Below are positions 58,937-64,000 of a stretch of DNA of 64,000 nt, in pieces. Source of the DNA: a virus. Under the pieces are notes generated by a model. That model searched no databases. It was not told where the DNA came from and was given only the letters and a program-made list of their open reading frames with translations. Location of the stretch: IMG/VR virus record IMGVR_UViG_3300007735_000786, positions 1-64,000 of that record; one strand, given 5' to 3'. The position numbers were made by a program, and so were the translations under genes. Within the stretch, counting starts at the first letter, position 1, and each line of letters opens with the position of its first letter.

Positions 58937-58956
58937 ATGTGAGGAATTCCTCACAT
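58937..58956. promoter_or_regulatory. Perfect 20-base palindrome before psbA
   Basis: ATGTGAGGAATTCCTCACAT reads the same on both strands. On the minus strand it follows a TAGAAT-like -10 (with a weak TTACAG -35 17 bases further) and ends 24 bases before the psbA start. Placed near the likely transcription start, it could be an operator for a dimeric repressor or a zero-loop hairpin in the leader. Confidence 0.55.
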
Positions 58957-59021
58957 TTTTATTCTATATGTTAAGATCTACTGCTGTAACTAATTTTTAT
59001 AATTTTATAAAGTCTTTAGAA

Positions 59022-61685
59022 TTAAAAGTCTAGGTGTAATTGACCTTTCCGTGCTAGACCGTTAACTAACCACACAAGGGCATCCGCACAATCATCATGA
59101 CTACTTACGCCGAAGTTCGTGAGTTCCTCGAAGAGATTTGTGAAGTTCCTAAATCGATTAAAGATTATTTTTCTATCTTCAAACATGCCCATAATGCCGC
59201 GAAACCTTGCAAGCTTATCTGCACGGAAACCTTTGACAGGATGCCACAAGATGTTGTAGAGACCTTCTTGATTTAAACAAACTCTTTTAAAGTCTGCTTC
59301 CAAGGACGCCTGGTACTGTACAGCTTCAGACCATATGTCAACTGTTGCGAAAGTCGGGAAATAATTATTGTTTTCATCTTTACCGAGAATAGACCAGTCG
59401 TTAAGAAGTTCTTTAAGCACATCAAGTTTTTCCAGGTTTCCCATGACTCGTATTCGTCTGTAATCAATAATATGAATTTGATCGCCGATACGTCCACCTA
59501 GTACCATAACGGTGTAATCATTCTTTTCTTTAACACCAGCAGATAGATCAACACCCACACCAAGAGTATCAAACTCCGTTGCAATTTCTGCTTTAACTAT
59601 TAGTTCTGGTGCTAAGGAAAGTTCGTTTTGTCTAATAATTTGATTCATGTACTGAAAAGAAAAAGCGATAGGTGCCTGTCGTTTTTTTTCCTTTAGGTAT
59701 TCCAAAGACCACATTTCAGGCCAGTAGGATTCTTCTTCTCCTGTTATAAGATTGTTCCTAATTGCAGGAAGAACAATCTGCATCCAATTATTTTGTTCAT
59801 TAAAAGTTGTCGCATGAATGTCATCATGTCGGAAGCGTGTACCAAGACATATTGCTCGTGCGCCTTCAAACATCGTAGGTGCGATCACAGCATTCCAGTT
59901 CTCTTGCATTTGTTTTCTAATGTCTGGATTTGAGATATCTGCCGAACTTTTTATGGCGTCATCTATCATTACTAAATGAGATCGTTTGGAAGTAACTGAA
60001 CCTTTAAGTCCTGCAGCACAAAGTGTAAACTGTTCATCACCAGTTGTGTCAATACCTGCAAAACGATGATCTATTGACCAATACTCATTACTGGTTACAT
60101 TTTTCATTAGGCGTACAGTAGGGAAAACTTCTTGGTATCGCTTGCTTTCAATGATGCGTTTGATAGTAGCACTTTTGGATCGTGCAATATCAACTGTGTA
60201 TGACAAGTAAAGAATCTGTAGAGGACGTTTAGCTTTAGTATGAATACCAATAGCCCATGCCGTAAGCAAACCCAAGACTGTGCTTTTGGCCGAATTTTTA
60301 CTGACAATATAATCTTTTGTTAAGAATGTATGACACTCATCCTGAACTTCTATGCAACGTACCTTCTCTTCAAACGATGGTTTAATATCTACAATGCCAC
60401 GGCAAGGAAGGTATTTAGTACAGGGAGCATACCTCAGTGCTTTACGCTCCAGAAAGAAGGGTCTGATCTCAGGGTTTAATTTTATTCCTACTTTATAAGA
60501 AGGTGTTGTTGTACGGGTTTTTACTCCGTTAGGCAGCGTATAAGAATTAAACTGTGCACTATGTCTAGTTGCAATACCTCCTAATGATTGAACTAATTCA
60601 ATGATGTCCTCTACCAGTTGTTGAGATGTAGTACAAAAAGAAACAGAACCAGAACTAGATACCGTGCCGTCCGTATCGAGTAAACCTTGTAGCAACGCCT
60701 CACGATCAGCAACAGAAGAAAGTAAGTATTCTTTTGGGATAAATTTTGATACTGATGTTTTTCCATACAAGCCAAGCTTTTCAAGATTTCCTTTCACAGG
60801 ATTTGGTGTTCCAGAAAAAAGGCTGCCTTTAACATGTGAAATACGATAACCGTACTTAGAAGCTTTTTTGAACGTGTAGTCTTTAGGTAAAAGTTGAGCG
60901 CAACGTTCAATCAATTCTGAATCAGCGCTAGTTATTGTTAAGTTTCCACTGCTTAAGGAACCATCTCCAATTAAAACACCAAGTAAATATGGATCAATTA
61001 AAAGTTCTTTTTCTGGATACTGAACTGGTTCCGTCACGGGAATATAGTAACGAGCGTAGCCCCTGCTGTCCAACCAAGGTTTTTCTTCCTGTGAACAAGT
61101 TGTAGTAATACGTTGACTTGAAGAATCATCTTTACCGTCTCTTTTTATTCCACTTGTTTTTTGTGTACGTATTTCATTAAGAGACATAACACGCCATTCA
61201 CCTTTGGCATCAGAACTTACGCGCCGCACCTTCCATAGGTGTTGATCGTCACAACGTACGGATGAACCATCTGTATAGGATATTTCCCACGTTGGAGACA
61301 ATGCATAATCAGATATATTAATTACTTCTGTAACTTGCCCCTTCTCAGAAAAAACTAAATCACCTAATTGTAAATCACCAATTGGCACCCATCCGTTAGG
61401 AGTTGCTACTGGCATTGAAACAGCAAGTGGCCCCCTTGGTGCCAATAGGTCGACGTTTGGTCCAGCAATGTGTAAAAGGCAACTACTGTCTTCTTCTGTT
61501 ATGAAATGTTTATGCCATTCCAAGTGGTGTTCAGCAGGAGGCTTGTCGGCTACATATTCACAAAAGAAGCCAAAGTCTTCTTGCGCAAGCTTAAGAGCAT
61601 CTACATTCTTGGGTATACGTATTTGTTGATTTTTAGCAGCAGCTTTTGCATTACGTCGATAAGCAAGGTGTGTATAGCTAGGCAC
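59022..61685 (-). CDS. terL: Terminase large subunit with intein
   Basis: 887 residues as translated, about 508 after splicing. N-terminal ATPase: LLAPRG joined across the intein to SAKSTVLGLL gives the Walker A; LVMIDDA is Walker B; the C-terminal RNase H-like nuclease shows VGVDLSAG with Asp and later DDCADALVWLVNG. It drives headful or site-specific DNA packaging. A small-terminase candidate lies at the window end. The intein sits inside the P-loop, so the enzyme is inactive until spliced. Confidence 0.92.
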   Translation of the reverse strand: MPSYTHLAYRRNAKAAAKNQQIRIPKNVDALKLAQEDFGFFCEYVADKPPAEHHLEWHKHFITEEDSSCLLHIAGPNVDLLAPRGPLAVSMPVATPNGWVPIGDLQLGDLVFSEKGQVTEVINISDYALSPTWEISYTDGSSVRCDDQHLWKVRRVSSDAKGEWRVMSLNEIRTQKTSGIKRDGKDDSSSQRITTTCSQEEKPWLDSRGYARYYIPVTEPVQYPEKELLIDPYLLGVLIGDGSLSSGNLTITSADSELIERCAQLLPKDYTFKKASKYGYRISHVKGSLFSGTPNPVKGNLEKLGLYGKTSVSKFIPKEYLLSSVADREALLQGLLDTDGTVSSSGSVSFCTTSQQLVEDIIELVQSLGGIATRHSAQFNSYTLPNGVKTRTTTPSYKVGIKLNPEIRPFFLERKALRYAPCTKYLPCRGIVDIKPSFEEKVRCIEVQDECHTFLTKDYIVSKNSAKSTVLGLLTAWAIGIHTKAKRPLQILYLSYTVDIARSKSATIKRIIESKRYQEVFPTVRLMKNVTSNEYWSIDHRFAGIDTTGDEQFTLCAAGLKGSVTSKRSHLVMIDDAIKSSADISNPDIRKQMQENWNAVIAPTMFEGARAICLGTRFRHDDIHATTFNEQNNWMQIVLPAIRNNLITGEEESYWPEMWSLEYLKEKKRQAPIAFSFQYMNQIIRQNELSLAPELIVKAEIATEFDTLGVGVDLSAGVKEKNDYTVMVLGGRIGDQIHIIDYRRIRVMGNLEKLDVLKELLNDWSILGKDENNNYFPTFATVDIWSEAVQYQASLEADFKRVCLNQEGLYNILWHPVKGFRADKLARFRGIMGMFEDRKIIFNRFRNFTNLFEELTNFGVSSHDDCADALVWLVNGLARKGQLHLDF
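60294..61430 (-). other. Intein inside terminase P-loop, with LAGLIDADG endonuclease
   Basis: 379 residues from Pro (codon 61430) to Asn (codon 60296-60294), then Ser+1. TPNGWVPIGDLQLGDLVF is block A; CDDQHLWKV block B; LLGVLIGDGSL and LLQGLLDTDGTV are two LAGLIDADG motifs; VRCIEVQ is block F; DYIVSKN is block G. Pro at position 1 with Trp in block B and Cys in block F fits the class 3 (WCT) type that does not use an N-terminal nucleophile; the block G Thr is Ser here and the penultimate residue is Lys. Confidence 0.85.
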
Positions 61686-61763
61686 AAAAATGTTTCAGGT
61701 TTAATGCATACTAAACCAAAACACGTTTTAATTGCTGTCTAAAAGTAAAAATTTTTATTTTTA

Positions 61764-62765
61764 CTAGGCATATGCACCAAACGCATTCCATGACCCACGT
61801 CTAAATGGTTCTTCTTCTTGTGGCATATCTTCACCAAATGCATTTCTTGACCCACGTCTAGTTGGTTCTTCCTGTTGTAGCATATATTCACCAAATGCAT
61901 CCCCTAATCCACCTCCTCTTAGTTGTTCACTTGCGTCTGCTCCCATATGATCACCTAACCCAGTACCACGTCTATAGGGTATTCCTGTTGGTATTGGTTT
62001 GTCTTTATTACGTAAAGCATCTTTATCTAATTTTTCTATCCACGTTTCTACTGTAGGTGCACTTGGCTTATAGACAGCTGCTATATCTTCATTTTTGTTA
62101 TTGATTGCTTCTGTTTGTGCTTGATTCTTATAAGCTTCTAAAAACTCATTTGCTTTTGTTTGTGGTGTAGTGCGTACGTTTTCTTCTTCTTGTGGCATAT
62201 ATTCACCAAATGCATTCCCTGACCCACGTCTAAGTGGTTCTTCTTCTTGTGGCATATATTCACCAAATGCACTTCTTGACCCACGCATAGGTGGTTCTTC
62301 TTCTTGTGGCATATATTCACCAAATGCACTTCTTGACCCACGCATAGGTGGTTCTTCTACCCGAGACACCGTGTTATTTTTAGATATTTTATTCAGTAAT
62401 TCTTGAAATGCATCTTCCTTTTGAGGTTGTTTTTCTTTTTCAGGAAGTGTAGGTGTAATAGAAAAACCAGGGGTGAGTATTAATTCTGATCCATAATCAT
62501 TAACACCTTGACGAGCTAAATTGGCGGCATCGAAATCTGCTCTTTTTTTTGATGCCTGGGCCTTATCATCGGCTATTTGTAGAAGCTCTCTTTGCCTACG
62601 TAATTCAGGAGGTTCAGCGTTTAAAAAGTTTTGATAAGCGTTTTCTAGACCAACAGCTTCTAATGCCGCAGGATTACTCTCTTGAACAATAAATTTTTTT
62701 ACTAGTTCAGGCGACATTCCATATGTAGCATAGCCATAACCAGTACCTGTGCTCGGATTTCCCAT
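61764..62765 (-). CDS. Protein with RGS-AFGEYMPQ repeats
   Basis: 333 residues. Six copies of a 19-residue unit, EEPxxRGSRxAFGEYMPQE, in two groups (residues about 138-195 and 280-333), separated by a helical linker. The first 135 residues are helical and charged, with no enzyme domain. The repeated short motif could bind several copies of a partner or act as a virion linker. It lies directly before the terminase gene. Confidence 0.55.
   Translation of the reverse strand: MGNPSTGTGYGYATYGMSPELVKKFIVQESNPAALEAVGLENAYQNFLNAEPPELRRQRELLQIADDKAQASKKRADFDAANLARQGVNDYGSELILTPGFSITPTLPEKEKQPQKEDAFQELLNKISKNNTVSRVEEPPMRGSRSAFGEYMPQEEEPPMRGSRSAFGEYMPQEEEPLRRGSGNAFGEYMPQEEENVRTTPQTKANEFLEAYKNQAQTEAINNKNEDIAAVYKPSAPTVETWIEKLDKDALRNKDKPIPTGIPYRRGTGLGDHMGADASEQLRGGGLGDAFGEYMLQQEEPTRRGSRNAFGEDMPQEEEPFRRGSWNAFGAYA
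62150..62345. repeat. 57-base coding repeats
   Basis: Three adjacent 57-base units (starting near 62187, 62244 and 62301, minus strand coding), the last two nearly identical; three more, less alike, lie at about 61770-61905. They encode the 19-residue RGS-AFGEYMPQ motif. Confidence 0.65.
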
Positions 62766-62815
62766 TTACTTTATTTATTTATTTATTTATTCTAGTGTAA
62801 ATAACATTTAATTTG

Positions 62816-62947
62816 TTATCTTTTCTTAGGTGTCTTTGCTTTTTTACTAGCTCTCTTAGCTGCTTTTGTTTCAGGACTTTCATTAAGCAGATACTGAAAC
62901 AGTCCTGTTGAATTACCTGGTTTTTCTGAAGGATACGTATTAGCCAT
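62816..62947 (-). CDS. Small basic protein
   Basis: 43 residues: a polar start (TYPSEKPGNSTGLFQYLLN) and a Lys-rich end (AKRASKKAKTPKKR). It is one of several Lys-rich small proteins in this module. Too short for a family call. Confidence 0.45.
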   Translation of the reverse strand: MANTYPSEKPGNSTGLFQYLLNESPETKAAKRASKKAKTPKKR

Positions 62948-62952
62948 GATTT

Positions 62953-63111
62953 TTACTTTGTTGTTTTGTTTTTTTGGTTTTTATATTTCCTTGCCTTATC
63001 TAGAGCAGCCTTACGTTTTTCTTTGTCATTCATTTCTGTGCCATCTTCTTTCTTGGCGTCTTTCTTCTTGAGATACTCAAGAAATTGAGGTGGCATTTTA
63101 CTTTTAGGCAT
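62953..63111 (-). CDS. Small basic protein
   Basis: 52 residues, PPQFLEYLKKKDAKKEDGTEM followed by a KEKRKAALDKARKYKNQKNK end. Lys makes up about a third of residues. The QFLEYL start recalls the FQYLLN of its neighbour, so the two may be paralogues. Nucleic acid binding is plausible. Confidence 0.45.
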   Translation of the reverse strand: MPKSKMPPQFLEYLKKKDAKKEDGTEMNDKEKRKAALDKARKYKNQKNKTTK

Positions 63112-63118
63112 ATAATGT

Positions 63119-63421
63119 TTACATCAACATCCCACGTACTTTACGTCGGTTAATGCTTTCTTTTTTCCCTAAATCGCGTAGTAAAGTGCCAAACCTATCT
63201 GAACTAAACTTTTCTCTGTTAATTTGCCCAAGATCATTCTCCAGATATTCCATTAGCCCTGGTTGACTAGAATTCATTCTGTTAGCTCTTTCCCTGCTAG
63301 CTGCTGCAGACTCTCTTTCCCTGCTAGCTTCAGCAAATTTATCAAGACCAAAGTAGTCTGCTCTGTTATCTTGACCTGGTTGACTAGTATTACTTCTTGA
63401 GGGCAGTCTTCCGGCACCCAT
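63119..63421 (-). CDS. Hypothetical virion-module protein
   Basis: 100 residues, Arg/Ser/Glu-rich with two RERESAAASRERA-type helices. No domain recognised. It follows the probable small terminase gene. Confidence 0.45.
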   Translation of the reverse strand: MGAGRLPSRSNTSQPGQDNRADYFGLDKFAEASRERESAAASRERANRMNSSQPGLMEYLENDLGQINREKFSSDRFGTLLRDLGKKESINRRKVRGMLM

Positions 63422-63456
63422 GTTATTTATTCAATGTAAATATAATTATAACAGAA

Positions 63457-64000
63457 TCACTCTTCAAGTTGCATTCTAGACCATACGCTCATTGTTGCTT
63501 CTTCCAGGGGGATCTCAATTGGATCATCTTTGAAAATAAACATTAGTTCACGTATGGCCCTATCAGCACCTGCCATCAATAAACCTTTTCTATCTTTAAT
63601 GCTCGTAAACTTTTCTACTTGGTCAATATGACCACGGATTTCTTTTTGCATAGAAGCAATACGAGCTACTCCCGCATCACGTTTTACAACACCATTCTCT
63701 ACATCTTCTCGCAATTTACGTACGTCCTCTTGCATCTCGTCAATTTCATACAAGAGTTTCTTTCGGTGATCAGGTTTATCGTAATGTTGTTTAACCCATA
63801 GTTCGCACGCAGTTACGGTTCCTTTATAACCAAGGAATCGTGAGTATAGATATGCTTCTATTACAGAGTAATTTTCTTTGGCGAATGCACAAAATGATTC
63901 TTGGGTAGACGCATCTAAATTATCTACCCACCCATCAAATAACTCAATATCGATAAGCTCGTTGGGCCTGGCCGTAATCGCGTTCTTCGTCCCTTTCTTT
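63457..64000 (-). CDS. Probable terminase small subunit, 5' end cut off
   Basis: The frame is open from the window end to 63457, at least 180 residues and no start inside the window (a TTG at 63753 is internal). The DGWVDNLDASTQESFCAFAKENYSVIEAYLYSRFLGYKG start looks like a DNA-binding helical domain, then a long coiled coil (MQEDVRKLREDVENGVV), then an acidic end. Size and place upstream of the large terminase subunit suggest the small subunit. The assignment is tentative. Confidence 0.5.
   Translation of the reverse strand, partial: KKGTKNAITARPNELIDIELFDGWVDNLDASTQESFCAFAKENYSVIEAYLYSRFLGYKGTVTACELWVKQHYDKPDHRKKLLYEIDEMQEDVRKLREDVENGVVKRDAGVARIASMQKEIRGHIDQVEKFTSIKDRKGLLMAGADRAIRELMFIFKDDPIEIPLEEATMSVWSRMQLEE

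Overview
The window is about 64 kb of one tailed-phage genome that infects cyanobacteria (a cyanophage). It is cut at both ends: the far right gene runs off the window, so the genome is larger. The case for a cyanophage rests on a full-length psbA (photosystem II D1 protein), an S-adenosylmethionine decarboxylase (speD), an NblA-like phycobilisome-degradation protein, a phage-type family-A DNA polymerase, dCTP deaminase, a complete head module (terminase, portal, scaffold, capsid) and long glycine/threonine-rich tail fibres. There is an integrase, so a temperate life or a temperate ancestor is possible.

Layout. Positions 1 to about 13.7 kb, plus strand: early and replication genes, with DNA polymerase (split by an intein), a two-OB-fold single-strand DNA-binding protein, a Gp157-like protein, a tandem helix-turn-helix protein, PcfJ-like and GP88-like proteins, and many small unknowns. 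At least six of these genes carry the same leader element, a short hairpin followed by TTAAAC 33-37 bases before the start codon. About 13.7-18.1 kb is an accessory island: a Dps-like ferritin, two HNH-type endonucleases, a tRNA-like RNA and an unusual structured RNA region with its own promoter, a run of small lysine-rich genes on the minus strand, and a methyltransferase. One of the small genes is interrupted by 21 bases that carry the hallmarks of a ribosome-bypassing gap. About 18.1-26.8 kb, plus strand: PD-(D/E)XK exonuclease, primase-helicase, speD, glycosyltransferase, a 195-base inverted duplication, two more HNH-type proteins, and structural-like and membrane proteins. About 26.8-36.8 kb, minus strand: two-domain endolysin, integrase, small unknowns, an HNH-AP2 endonuclease and two repeat-rich tail fibres. 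About 36.8-39.3 kb, plus strand: a helix-turn-helix protein, a Dam-like protein with a changed catalytic motif, and dCTP deaminase. About 39.3-64 kb, mostly minus strand: NblA-like protein, GH24 lysozyme, virion structural genes, capsid, scaffold, portal, psbA, terminase large subunit (intein in its P-loop) and a probable small terminase at the edge.

How the parts fit: the plus-strand block copies and processes DNA; dCTP deaminase and the exonuclease supply nucleotides and recombination; psbA and the NblA-like protein would keep electron transport running while the light-harvesting antenna is dismantled; the minus-strand block builds and packages the particle; two endolysins plus virion-borne muralytic domains open the cell wall. 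The genome carries a heavy load of homing elements (two inteins and seven HNH or His-Me type proteins). All functional calls come from reading sequence motifs by eye; no database search was possible.
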